Source: Opitutaceae bacterium
Lineage (GTDB): Bacteria; Verrucomicrobiota; Verrucomicrobiia; Opitutales; Opitutaceae
DNA length: 43,208 nt
Direction: 5' to 3'
Assembly (NCBI GenBank): GCA_030648295.1
Contig: JAUSID010000016.1
Coordinates: 1 to 43,208 of the forward strand
A model generated the notes under the pieces. The model saw only the letters and a program-made list of their open reading frames with translations. It did no database searches and was not told the origin of the DNA. Of this stretch, positions 8,559-16,823 are shown one piece after another. A program made the translations under genes and the position numbers. Each line of letters starts with the position of its first letter. The first letter of the stretch is position 1.

Positions 8559-9462
8559 AATTTGTGGGAGTGGGCGTTCGCCACGCGCTCTTTCCCGGCG
8601 GCACACGCTTTGGCGCTCTCGCTTTCGCGGGCGGTGTGCTTCCCGACGCCACTCTCCGCGGCATGCGGATGTTTCGGTCTCATGGCGGGACCGTCCTGAC
8701 CGTTACCGGTCGGGATTTATCGAGTGAGGCCTCTTCGCCCGGTTCGGACGCTCCCTGCCGGGAGCGGCGCGCCGGACGTGGTGTAGACACGCCTGCAATC
8801 TCTGTCTCTCGCGTCTTCACCTTTACCACGGGGACGGCGCCAGCTTTTGGCCGGCCGTTGGCCCCGCGTTACGGGTCTGACCTCTTAACTCTCAGGTTGC
8901 ATTCGCTTTTGCAGTAGGGTGACCCCGTTTTGCGGGACCGCCCCAGTGAGGAGGTACGCGGACTTTGCCAGGCCCGCTCGCTCCCCGCCGCCGCGACTCC
9001 TTTACGCGCCCTGTTCGTACGGCGAACCGGGCCTTTTGGCGGGGTTGGCCCGCCGGGAATCGCGATTGCGTTCTGGTCTGCGCAGTAGCAACCAAAACCC
9101 TCTGGGGTAACTGCCTCGGCGCACGGGTCGAAACGCCCCGTGGACCTGACTCGGCTGAGCACGGTTTCTAATCGCGCCTCGCCGCACAGTTCCTGATTCG
9201 TGTGTGAACTGACCGGACACGACTCCGGCCAGAGGAACTGGTGATAAATGCCTTCCGACCGGCTTTCGCCATCGGGAGGGGAGGGCGACACCAGTTGTCG
9301 CCAGCCTTTCCCCGGTCACCCGGGATTATCCCAGCCGCGCTCTCGGCGTCGTATTTCAGGCCGCCGCGCTGCGACTGTTCTATCAAGGAACGAGGGCAAC
9401 AGTGCGGGTGCCGCGCGAAGTTACCAGCGTTTGTTCTGAACAACTTCTTCACGCCGCGCGGC
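8529..9462 (-). ncRNA. Candidate large structured non-coding RNA, unassigned family
   Basis: About 930 nt with only short, unrecognisable ORFs. Read as minus-strand RNA it forms many perfect hairpins: GGCGACA/TGTCGCC (9284-9302); CCCGG-GUGA-CCGGG (9311-9324); nested CCGA/UCGG with GGC-GAAA-GCC (9255-9275); nested CAGUUCCU/AGGAACUG enclosing a 9-bp stem (9187-9240); CACGGG/CCCGUG (9122-9142); a three-part stem with AAAA loop (8830-8865); CGCUCCC-GGCA-GGGAGCG (8749-8766); GACCG-GUAA-CGGUC (8698-8711); CGC-GAAA-GCG (8620-8629). Four loops are GNRA only on the minus strand, and wobble pairs (9212/9229, 8842 region) work only there. It ends in the terminator at 8529-8558. RNase P, tmRNA and SRP signatures were looked for and not found. 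The 5' end is a guess. Confidence 0.55.
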
Positions 9463-9519
9463 GGTGAATAACTTGTGCATAATCTGGCTCACCGGTTGTT
9501 CACACCGAAATGTGGATAA
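9463..9519. promoter_or_regulatory. Cluster of four DnaA boxes
   Basis: Two perfect boxes of the TTATNCACA consensus on the minus strand: TTATGCACA at 9474-9482 and TTATCCACA at 9511-9519. Two one-mismatch boxes: TTATTCACC (minus, 9463-9471) and TTGTTCACA (plus, 9496-9504). They cover the 3' end of ogt and the 5' side of the candidate RNA. The last two overlap the end of ogt, so part of the signal could be coincidental coding sequence. Confidence 0.5.
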
Positions 9520-10036
9520 TCGCCCGATGCCGTGTCGGGGGTTTTCCGATACGGGCCCGCACGGCGCGCTCGTGGTCGATCAGCCGGCGCTTGATCGTCT
9601 CGCCAAATGCGAACCCGGTCAGCGAACCATCGGCGCCGATGACACGGTGGCACGGCACGAGGAGACAAATCGGATTGGTGGCGTTGGCGCGGCCGATCGC
9701 GCGGGGCGAGGTTTTGAGCGCGTGGGCGAGATTGCCATAGCTGCACGTGGTGCCGAACGGAATTTCCTGCAGCGCCGCCCAGACGCGCTGCTGGAATGGC
9801 GTGCCGCTCGAGCCAAGTTGCAAGTCAAATTGGGTTCTTTGCCCGGCGAAATATTCGGCCACCTGCGTGGCCGTGGCGCGCGTGGCGAGTTTGTCATCTA
9901 TTAGATGACATCGGGAAATCCGGCCGCGCAGCTGATCGCGGCCGCCGAACGCGGTGGCGGTGACGGCGCCGGTGGCGTCGACGGCGATCGAGAAGGGGCC
10001 GACGGGTGTTTTGATTGTGGATACAAACAGTCTCAT
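9500..10036 (-). CDS. ogt: Methylated-DNA-[protein]-cysteine S-methyltransferase
   Basis: 178 aa from the ATG at 10036 (MRLFVSTIKTPVGPF); the longer in-frame upstream extension overlaps the AlkA gene and is rejected. It has the alkyl-acceptor motif LVPCHRVIG with its cysteine, the preceding TPFQQRVWAALQEIPFGTTC and the DNA-binding helix region SYGNLAHAL with SPRAIGRANATNP. The protein transfers the methyl group from O6-methylguanine to its own cysteine in a suicide reaction. Its start codon overlaps the stop of the Ada-AlkA gene (ATGA, 10033-10036), so the two are translationally coupled. Confidence 0.93.
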   Translation of the reverse strand: MRLFVSTIKTPVGPFSIAVDATGAVTATAFGGRDQLRGRISRCHLIDDKLATRATATQVAEYFAGQRTQFDLQLGSSGTPFQQRVWAALQEIPFGTTCSYGNLAHALKTSPRAIGRANATNPICLLVPCHRVIGADGSLTGFAFGETIKRRLIDHERAVRARIGKPPTRHRAIIHISV

Positions 10037-11568
10037 GGCATGGGTGGGGTCGAAGGCACGGGCTGGTTGAGCTGCCAGAGGTGGGCGGTCGCCAGGCTGC
10101 GAGAGGGCGAGAAGATTGCCATCAGTCGCCTGGTCGCATCGGCGTCCGGCCGCTCCTCGAGTTTCAGCAGCGACTGCAGCCCGCTCGTCACGCCGGTGTC
10201 GCCGAGCGGCACGCAATCGGCGAAGCCCAGCGAGCGCATCATGAGGTAATTGACGGACCACGGGCCGAGGCCGCGGATCGCGAGCAGCGTCCGCTCGGCC
10301 CGTGTTGCCGACATCGCCTGCAGCCGCTCGAGATGCAGTTTCCCGTCGGCGATGAGACGCGACGTGGCGAGAAGGTAGTCCGCTTTTTGCCGCGAGAACT
10401 GCAGCGGCAGCAGATCCGCTTCGGCAAGCGCCGCGACCGCCGCGGGCGTCGGCGGCGCATGGAGCCCGGGCGCGAGCGGCCGGCTGGACCGCTCGATCAG
10501 ACGGCGCTTCAGCTGGCAGGCGAACGTGAAATTGATCTGCTGGCCGATGATCGACCACAGCAGTCCGTCGAACACGGACGGCGTCTGGCTGATTCGAAGT
10601 TCGGGCCGGCCGGCCACGAGCCGCCCAAGTCCAAGTTTTTTCGCGAGCCGCCCGAACGCCGCGGCGTCCTGGTCCAGCCCGAGCAGCCCGACCACCACCG
10701 CGTGCGCTTCCGCACCCGACGCGTGTTTCGCGCCGCGGGTCAGCGAAGCGGCGGACGGTTGGAAGATTTCTACCCGAACCGCCGCCGGCGAAAGCTCGAG
10801 TTGGAGGATTGCATGGCCGGTGGACAACTGCACCGCGCCGGTGTACCGGTTACCCTCCAGCCGTTCGGTGATGCTGTGTACGTCACGGCTCAGGGCCCGG
10901 CGAAGGTAGCCGAGCGGATAGCCGGCGGGCAGCATCAAGGTGAACGTGCCCGCGTCACGAAGTTCCCGATACGCCGAGGGGGTCAGACCGTTCAGGCGCC
11001 GGAAATGTTCATGGAACACCGACGGCGACTCGAAGCCGGCCGCTTCGGCAATCTCCAAGAGCCCGGCCCCGGTTTCGAGCAGCCGGCGTTTTGCCGACGC
11101 GATTCTCGCCCGCACTAACACGTCCGCCGGCGTGGTATGAAAATGCTGGCGCACGAGTTCAAAAAGCCGGGTCGGGCCAAAGCCCGAGCGGCGCACGATG
11201 GCGCGGGTATCGGGAAACGCCGCGGGGTTGGCGCGGACCTTCGCGACCAGGGTCTCGACATCCTCGAGCACGGGGTCGGCGCCGCGGGCGAAATCGTCCG
11301 GATGGCATTTGCGGCACGGGCGGAGCCCGGCCGCGCGCGCGGCCTCGCACGTCGGAAAGAAACGAACATTCTCGGGCTTGGGTTTCCGCGCCTTGCAGGA
11401 CGGCAGGCAGTAAATGCCGGTGGTCAGCACGCCCGTGAAGAACCGGCCGTTGTAGGCCGCGTCGCTGGCCAGCAACCGCGCGTACATCTGGGCGTGACTC
11501 ATCCGCAGCGGGCGCGGCGTGGCGTTTGGCGCCGAAATGGGCGTTGAGATCGAGCGGTCGGCAACCAT
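10033..11568 (-). CDS. Ada-type regulator fused to AlkA-type 3-methyladenine DNA glycosylase
   Basis: About 511 aa. The start is uncertain: ATG 11568 is given, but ATG 11502 (MSHAQMYARLLASDAAYNGR) fits homologues equally well. First comes the Ada methyl-phosphotriester domain with four zinc cysteines (GIYCLPSCKARK and RPCRKCHPDD). An AraC-type helix-turn-helix follows (LLEIAEAAGFESPSVFHEHF), then the AlkA N-domain (FTLMLPAGYPLGYLRRAL) and a helix-hairpin-helix GPD core (AIRGLGPWSVNYLMMRSLG, catalytic Asp in VPLGDTGV). It senses alkylation damage through the Ada cysteine, activates transcription and excises N3-methyladenine. With the coupled ogt downstream this forms a compact adaptive-response operon. 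Confidence 0.9.
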   Translation of the reverse strand: MVADRSISTPISAPNATPRPLRMSHAQMYARLLASDAAYNGRFFTGVLTTGIYCLPSCKARKPKPENVRFFPTCEAARAAGLRPCRKCHPDDFARGADPVLEDVETLVAKVRANPAAFPDTRAIVRRSGFGPTRLFELVRQHFHTTPADVLVRARIASAKRRLLETGAGLLEIAEAAGFESPSVFHEHFRRLNGLTPSAYRELRDAGTFTLMLPAGYPLGYLRRALSRDVHSITERLEGNRYTGAVQLSTGHAILQLELSPAAVRVEIFQPSAASLTRGAKHASGAEAHAVVVGLLGLDQDAAAFGRLAKKLGLGRLVAGRPELRISQTPSVFDGLLWSIIGQQINFTFACQLKRRLIERSSRPLAPGLHAPPTPAAVAALAEADLLPLQFSRQKADYLLATSRLIADGKLHLERLQAMSATRAERTLLAIRGLGPWSVNYLMMRSLGFADCVPLGDTGVTSGLQSLLKLEERPDADATRRLMAIFSPSRSLATAHLWQLNQPVPSTPPMP

Positions 11569-11721
11569 GGGTGAGGAGTGCAAACGTAGGCGGTGGAGTC
11601 GCGCGTCAGCAATCAATGGCTCGCGCAGGGCGAATCGATGACGTGGTCGCGGATTTCATGCCTGCCATCCTACGCGGGAGCCCCCGTGGTGTCGTCCGGA
11701 TAATTCCGGTGCAATTTTCCC

Positions 11722-11778
11722 GGGAGCGCGGGCGTCTCGCCCGCATCGAGCCATGGCGGGCGAGACGCCCGCGCTCCC
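11722..11778. repeat. Dispersed GC-rich palindrome, complete copy
   Basis: Left arm GGGAGCGCGGGCGTC and right arm GACGCCCGCGCTCCC form a near-perfect stem. It sits immediately downstream of the transporter remnant. Confidence 0.75.
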
Positions 11779-11788
11779 AGGCCAGGCG

Positions 11789-12127
11789 CTACTTCGACGG
11801 CATCCTCTGTTTTGCCGGATGCGGCGGCGGCGTCTCGCCCGGTGGCGGCGGCGGCTTGGCCGCGTCCCTCCCGGGAGCAGGTTTCATTGGCACGTCGGTC
11901 CGGCCCAACGCGTGTTCAATCTCGTCGATCGCGGAGGCCAATGTCGTCACGACCGAATCCGGTCGCGCCGGCTGCACGCGCTCGCTCAGTTCTTCGAGCT
12001 TCGCCCGATGCTGCCAGATGCCGATAATGACGCGGGCACGCGGGCAGCGCTGCCGGACGCGCCGGCACATTTGCCGCGCACTTGGCGTAGACTCGCCCCA
12101 AGAGGGGCGGTTCACGAGCCGACGAAG
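11789..12127 (-). pseudogene. Remnant resembling the C-terminal tail of AI-2E/PerM-type permeases
   Basis: An open frame of about 112 codons without a proper start encodes PSARQMCRRVRQRCPRARV, IIGIWQHR, LEELSERV and DSVVTTLASAIDEIEHAL. To my eye this matches the soluble C-terminal tail of some AI-2E family permeases (CxRLRxxFPxxKIVVGLW...). The eight-helix membrane part is missing; an in-frame stop lies just upstream. Palindromes lie on both sides (11722-11778 and 12280-12337), suggesting a deletion between repeats. Assignment is from memory of the family and is tentative. Confidence 0.35.
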
Positions 12128-12279
12128 TCAGCCGGCGGCGGCTTCAAGGCGGGGCGGGGATGGCGGCGTGAACCGATCCGGGGGCGGGAAGTTCTGGTGT
12201 GCAATTATCCCTCCTTCCCGGCCGCATTCGATGGGTTGTCCGCCTACCGGAAATGTATCCGGATTGCATGGTCCGTCCC

Positions 12280-12337
12280 GGGAGCGCGGGCCTCTGGCCC
12301 GCATCGTATGGATGGCGGGCGAGACGTCCGCACTCCC
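12280..12337. repeat. Dispersed GC-rich palindrome, complete copy
   Basis: Arms start GGGAGCGCGGGCCTC and end GCACTCCC. It is a diverged copy of the 372-424 element, lying 16 nt from the stop codon of the beta-propeller gene. Confidence 0.7.
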
Positions 12338-12353
12338 AGGGCGCTCGCGCGCC

Positions 12354-13415
12354 TCACCGGCCCGACTTCAGATCCAAAACGAAAATCCCGTACCCGACGC
12401 CGGCCGGATCGCGTGACTTCGCCATCTGGAACGCCACGAACCGACCGTCGTCGCTGACGACACCGTTCGACGCCTTGTAGCCGGGATAATCGCCGAAGAA
12501 AGTCAGCCGCTCCATCTTCCCACTGCCATCCAGCGCCAGCTTCCACAGGTCAACATGCGTCGAGCCCTGCCGGTTTTGTTTGTCGCTTTCGACGAGCGTG
12601 AATTGTCCATCGGGGAAGATCCCTTCCGGTTCGTCATACTGGCCCGGTGCGTTGCTGTAGTTGGTTACTTTTTTCGTGTCGAGCTGCACGCCGAACACAT
12701 CCGTTCCCTGATATCCATACGCGCTGAAGGTCAGCTCGCGCTCCTCCGGCGGCCGGAAATTCTGCGTCTCCAGCGTGCATTGAAACGGGAGTTCGCGACT
12801 CTCGAGCACCACGCTCTGGTCGGCGAGCCGGGGTTTTCCGTCCTCGTATACGATCGTGGCCATCAGCATCCGTGATGCGCCGCGCGGCAGTTCGTTGGGA
12901 TACTCGGCGCTGACGTGAGTCCACGCGATCTGGAGCCGCGTGCGCGAGACCGCCGGGCCCTCGGAGCATTTCGTACCGAGTGGCGTGGGCGGGCGGTCCA
13001 CCCGCCGATCCAGCACGGACAACACGCACTGGGTGCGGGCGTCGCCGCGTTTGAACGGATCAAACTTTTCCGGGCCGGAAAGCAGGATGTCACCATTGCT
13101 CAAATACAACGCGCGCGTGTAACCGTGGTGGGGATAATGGCCGCTCAGCAGGCGAATCAAACCCGTCGCGATCTCGACCTCGTAGACATCGCCAAATGTC
13201 TTTTCCAGGAAAACGACTCGGCCGCCGTCGGGCGAGAAGTCCGCGCGTTCGCCGAAGCGCGTCAGGCGGCGAATCGACGCCGGCAAATCATCGGCCGGAT
13301 TCCTGCCCGGAACCGGATCGGCCGCGAAGACGCCGGCCATCCCCGCCAACCCGACGGCCAGGAGAAACCGGAGCGGTTGCAACCCGATCCGGTGCCATGC
13401 TCGCGACGATTTCAC
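12354..13415 (-). CDS. Exported TolB/WD40-like beta-propeller protein
   Basis: 353 aa with a signal peptide (LLAVGLAGMAGVFAADP). Repeated blades of the PD40/TolB kind are visible: ADFSPDGGRVVFLEKTFGDV near residue 60, EGIFPDGQFTLVESDKQN near 270 and VVSDDGRFVAFQMAKSRD near 320. It is likely a periplasmic or secreted propeller that binds a ligand or partner. No catalytic motif is seen. The C-terminus ends shortly before a palindrome copy, so a slight truncation cannot be excluded. Confidence 0.75.
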   Translation of the reverse strand: MKSSRAWHRIGLQPLRFLLAVGLAGMAGVFAADPVPGRNPADDLPASIRRLTRFGERADFSPDGGRVVFLEKTFGDVYEVEIATGLIRLLSGHYPHHGYTRALYLSNGDILLSGPEKFDPFKRGDARTQCVLSVLDRRVDRPPTPLGTKCSEGPAVSRTRLQIAWTHVSAEYPNELPRGASRMLMATIVYEDGKPRLADQSVVLESRELPFQCTLETQNFRPPEERELTFSAYGYQGTDVFGVQLDTKKVTNYSNAPGQYDEPEGIFPDGQFTLVESDKQNRQGSTHVDLWKLALDGSGKMERLTFFGDYPGYKASNGVVSDDGRFVAFQMAKSRDPAGVGYGIFVLDLKSGR

Positions 13416-13566
13416 CCCAGGGTAGGTGGCAGGGTTTCCCTCCGGAATCGAGACGGAACCGCGGCTGGAGCCGCCGCCGTGAGACGCGGAAGAATGCGCC
13501 GCGACGGTATGGATTTAAGGTGGCACACCGGCGCGCCACCCTTCACCGTCGGCGCGGTCCGGCATC

Positions 13567-14529
13567 ATGGCTCCCATTGCTCTCAGCTTCGTCATCCCCC
13601 TTTACCGCAGCTCCGCCACCATCGGCACCGTCGTCCGCGAAATCGAGGCGCTCACCCCCGAGGGCGGCCACGAGGTGGTGCTGGTGCACGATGGGAGCGA
13701 CGAGGCGACCAGCGAAGTCTGTCGCGCCCTCGTGCGCGACGCGAAGATCCCGATCACGCTGATCGAACACGCGCGCAACTACGGCGAACACAACGCGGTG
13801 CTCACAGGCTGGCGGCATGCCCGCGGCGCCCATGTCGTGAACCTGGACGACGACGGGCAGCATCCGCCGGGCGAGGCGGTGCGGCTGTGGGAACACGCCC
13901 GGACGACGGGACTCGACGTCGTCTTTGGACATTACGTCGAGAAGCAGCATTCGGCCTGGCGCAATTTCGGCAGCTGGTTCACCAACCGGATGACCGATTG
14001 GGCGCTGGATAAACCGCCGGGTTTTTACCTCTCGAGTTTTCGCTGCGTCACCGCGTTCGTGGCGAAACAGGTGATGCAATACGCCGGCCCGTATCCGTAC
14101 ATCGACGGGCTGCTGCTCCAGGTGACCCAACGCATTGGCTCAATCGATGTGCGTCATCAGCCGCGGCAGGCCGGGCAGAGTACGTATACCCTGCGCCGGC
14201 TCGTGCGGCTGTGGATGAGCGCGTGGATTAATTTTTCCGTCCTGCCCCTGCGGGTCGCCACGCTGGCGGGCCTGCTGATCGCCTTCATCGGGGTGATGGC
14301 GCTCGGCTGGGTGGTGTGGTTGTGGTTCCGCGATGCAGGACCGGCGTACGGCTTCGGCTGGATGATGGCGGCGATGCTGATTTTTTCGGGCTCGCAGCTG
14401 GTCATGCTCGGTTTGATCGGCGAATATGTCGGCCGGATGTTTTTGACCGTGAACCAGCGGCCGCAATCGGTGGTCCGCGAAGTCGCGCGGAGCCGGCAGG
14501 CGGCGGACGTCGCCGCCGATCAGCGCTGA
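13567..14529 (+). CDS. GT2 polyprenyl-phosphate glycosyltransferase with C-terminal membrane anchor
   Basis: 320 aa. N-terminal GT-A domain (LSFVIPLYRSSATIG, VLVHDGSDEAT, metal-binding NLDDDGQHPP at about residues 92-100). Two hydrophobic segments follow, at about 233-255 (LAGLLIAFIGVMALGWVVW) and 265-290 (MMAAMLIFSGSQLVMLGLI). The layout is that of ArnC/GtrB/dolichol-phosphate-mannose-synthase-like enzymes, which load a sugar onto undecaprenyl phosphate for later transfer outside. The sugar is unknown. Its last 10 bp overlap convergently with the next gene. Confidence 0.9.
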   Translation: MAPIALSFVIPLYRSSATIGTVVREIEALTPEGGHEVVLVHDGSDEATSEVCRALVRDAKIPITLIEHARNYGEHNAVLTGWRHARGAHVVNLDDDGQHPPGEAVRLWEHARTTGLDVVFGHYVEKQHSAWRNFGSWFTNRMTDWALDKPPGFYLSSFRCVTAFVAKQVMQYAGPYPYIDGLLLQVTQRIGSIDVRHQPRQAGQSTYTLRRLVRLWMSAWINFSVLPLRVATLAGLLIAFIGVMALGWVVWLWFRDAGPAYGFGWMMAAMLIFSGSQLVMLGLIGEYVGRMFLTVNQRPQSVVREVARSRQAADVAADQR

Positions 14530-15572
14530 CGGGGCGCCGGGCCGCCGCCGTCGGCAAACATCTTTTTCCACCGCTCGAATTCGCGCGCCAGCCCCACTTG
14601 AATCGCGAGTTCCGCCTCGCGGGGCCGGGCCAAACTAAGTCGAGTTGCATGCGCGAGCGCACGCAATGCCGTGCGGTAATTGACGGATTGCGGGTCGGCG
14701 AACTCGCCCGCGAGGTAGATGCGGCACCACTCGTGCGCGCCGTGGTCCGCTGCCGCGACCAACTCACGTCCCCACCGGCGGGCCAGCCGGTACGAATTCT
14801 CCTCATCGCGCAGCTTGCGGCCGGGCGAGGCGCTGACGTGGTGGCGCACGACGCTGCGCAGCGCCACCGCGTTCATCCGGCCGGCGGCCCGGGCGCGGAA
14901 ACACAGATCGATATCCTCCCCGCCGTTGACGAAACCTTCGTCGAATCCGCCCAACTGCTCCCATAATGCGCGCTCGATCAGCAGGCACGCACCCGTTACG
15001 GCGGGGACGCTCACGAATGCCGCGCGCCAGGGCGGGCGCCAGCGGGGCACTGCCCGCACGTGCTGGGGTTTCCCTTGGATATTGATCACGATACCGGCGT
15101 GATCCACGGCGCCGGATTGGGCGTCGAGTTGAATGTTGCCGACGACCCCAGCCGCGGATCCGAGGCGTGCGTGCGTCTCGAGCATCGGCGCGAGCCAGTC
15201 CGGCAGCAGCACGAGATCGTTGTTCAGGAGGACCAGGAACCGGCCGCGCGCGACCGCGACTCCGCGGTTGTTGGCGCGGGCATAACCGATATTTCCCTCA
15301 TTCGCGACCAGGTGAATCCGCGCATTGTCGAGGGACGCGAGCCATTCGCGGGTGCCGTCGGTACTGCCGTCGTCGACGAAGATAATCTGGTGGTCCAACC
15401 CGGACGGCAGCGTTGCCTGCAGGCTCGCGAACATCGCCTGCGTGAGCGGCAGGCAATTGTACAGCGGAATGATGATGGAGACCTGCGGCAGGGGGGGCGT
15501 GGCGATTGAGGAGGTGACGGACGGAGGGGATGACATCGAGCCGCGGTCCCGGTGACTTTCGACCTTAGCCAT
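14520..15572 (-). CDS. GT2 glycosyltransferase (rhamnosyltransferase-like)
   Basis: 350 aa; a second ATG at residue 13 is an alternative start. Features are VSIIIPLYNCLPLTQAMF, IIFVDDGSTDGTREWL, GNIGYARANNRGVAVA, and the DXD-type LLNNDLVLLP. The acceptor-side region FDEGFVNGGEDIDLCFRARA is typical of WcaA/RfbF-like transferases that extend O-antigen or exopolysaccharide chains. It is the last gene of the leftward rhamnose cluster (NRS/ER, rfbB, rfbA, GT2), so transfer of rhamnose is a reasonable inference. Confidence 0.88.
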   Translation of the reverse strand: MAKVESHRDRGSMSSPPSVTSSIATPPLPQVSIIIPLYNCLPLTQAMFASLQATLPSGLDHQIIFVDDGSTDGTREWLASLDNARIHLVANEGNIGYARANNRGVAVARGRFLVLLNNDLVLLPDWLAPMLETHARLGSAAGVVGNIQLDAQSGAVDHAGIVINIQGKPQHVRAVPRWRPPWRAAFVSVPAVTGACLLIERALWEQLGGFDEGFVNGGEDIDLCFRARAAGRMNAVALRSVVRHHVSASPGRKLRDEENSYRLARRWGRELVAAADHGAHEWCRIYLAGEFADPQSVNYRTALRALAHATRLSLARPREAELAIQVGLAREFERWKKMFADGGGPAPRQR

Positions 15573-15602
15573 TGCTCAAGCCCTGATGCGGCCCTTTCCC
15601 TC

Positions 15603-16517
15603 TCACTCGTCCGCCATGCGGCGGAGATACGCGCCATAGCTCGACTTGCCGAGCCGCGCGATGTTTGCCTCCAGGCCGGCGCGATCGATCCAACCCTGCC
15701 GCCACGCAATCTCCTCGATGCAGGCAATCTTCAGGCCCTGGCGCGTCTCGATCACCTGGACGAATTGGGCGGCATCGAGCAGCGAGTCGTGCGTGCCGGT
15801 ATCCAGCCAGGCGGTGCCGCGGCCGAGCAGTTCGACCTGAAGGTTCCCGCGTTCGAGGTAAAGCCGGTTGAGATCGGTGATTTCGAGCTCGCCGCGAACG
15901 GAAGGTTTCAGTGACCGCGAGAGCGATACGACTTCGTGATCGTAGAAATAAATGCCGGGAATCGCGTAATTGGATTTTGGTTGCGCCGGCTTTTCCTCCA
16001 AGGAGAGCACCCGGCCGTCGGGGGCGAACTCGACCACGCCGTAACTCTTCGGATCCGCGACGTGGTAGCCAAAAATCGTGGCGCCATGCATCCGGGCGCT
16101 CGCGCGCTCGAGCGATTTCACGAGGTCGTGCCCGTAGAACAGATTGTCGCCGAGCACGAGTGCGGCGGGCTCGTCAGCGAGGAACCCGGCGTCCTGGGCG
16201 ATGTGGAAAGCCTGGGCCAGACCCTCGGGCCGGGGTTGTTCGGCAAACGAGAATTTCAAGCCGAGGTTCGAGCCGTCGCCGAGCAGCCGGCGGAACATCG
16301 GGAGATCCTGCGGCGTGGAAATGACGAGGATGTCGCGAATCCCGGCCAGCATGAGCACCGACAGGGGATAGTAGACCATCGGCTTGTCGTAGACCGGCAT
16401 CAGCTGCTTGCTGACCGCGATCGTGAGTGGATAGAGCCGCGTGCCGGAGCCGCCGGCGAGAATGATGCCCCGGCGCGATTGCGGATTGCGGATTTCGGAT
16501 TTCGGATTGGCAGGCAC
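15603..16517 (-). CDS. rfbA: Glucose-1-phosphate thymidylyltransferase
   Basis: 304 aa from a GTG at 16517. Core motifs: [77 protein letters not shown]. It makes dTDP-glucose from dTTP and glucose 1-phosphate, the first step to dTDP-rhamnose. The first roughly 14 residues ([15 protein letters not shown]) are not family sequence; they are a translated copy of the 'GCGGATTTCGGATT' dispersed repeat. No start codon exists between the repeat and the family core, so the repeat supplies the N-terminus. Confidence 0.93.
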   Translation of the reverse strand: MPANPKSEIRNPQSRRGIILAGGSGTRLYPLTIAVSKQLMPVYDKPMVYYPLSVLMLAGIRDILVISTPQDLPMFRRLLGDGSNLGLKFSFAEQPRPEGLAQAFHIAQDAGFLADEPAALVLGDNLFYGHDLVKSLERASARMHGATIFGYHVADPKSYGVVEFAPDGRVLSLEEKPAQPKSNYAIPGIYFYDHEVVSLSRSLKPSVRGELEITDLNRLYLERGNLQVELLGRGTAWLDTGTHDSLLDAAQFVQVIETRQGLKIACIEEIAWRQGWIDRAGLEANIARLGKSSYGAYLRRMADE

Positions 16518-16823
16518 GGGAGAAATCGGGGGGAGGCCACGCGACGCGGTTCGGGTTTTTCAATCCGCAAGCCGAAATCCGCAATCCGCAATTGGCGGGT
16601 CCGCAATCCGCAATCCGCAATTGCGCGGGTCCGCCTGCCTCAGCCGTATCGATTCAGTGGACAACCGCGAATGATCGCGAATGGACGCAAATTTCAGAGG
16701 AGGAGAGGGAGGATTGCCCAGGCGAAACCATGGTCAACGTTTGGTTGATCGCTTTCCAGGCCGCCCAAAGACGCCCTCTCCATTCGCGTGAATTGGCGTC
16801 CAGTTGAACTGAATTGGTCCGGA
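16476..16823. repeat. Two dispersed repeat families in the rfbB-rfbA gap
   Basis: From 16476 to about 16640, units of ATTGCGGATTTCGGATT occur in both orientations around a short unique core, forming an inverted arrangement. From about 16668 to 16800, units of CGCGAATGGACGC (also seen near 21092, 21210, 30318, 32801 and 33000) follow. The first block runs into the 5' end of rfbA. Confidence 0.7.

Noticed and set aside
8564-9319. Several open frames of 80-140 codons on both strands
   Set aside because: No family similarity, atypical composition, and they conflict with the dense hairpin pattern. The longest (8869-9291 minus) shows no start signal or domain.
9428-9445. TTGTTC-T-GAACAA palindrome as a LexA box
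   Set aside because: Spacing does not fit the known LexA operators (GAAC-N4-GTTC or CTGT-N8-ACAG) and it lies downstream of the repair genes, inside the candidate RNA.
8529-9462. tmRNA, RNase P RNA or SRP RNA
   Set aside because: A short frame ending in the terminator (ANAHSHKLAPEA) recalls a tmRNA tag, but the tRNA-like 3' domain and TTCGA arm are missing and there is no room for them. RNase P conserved regions (GAGGAAAGUC, ACAGAA) are absent.
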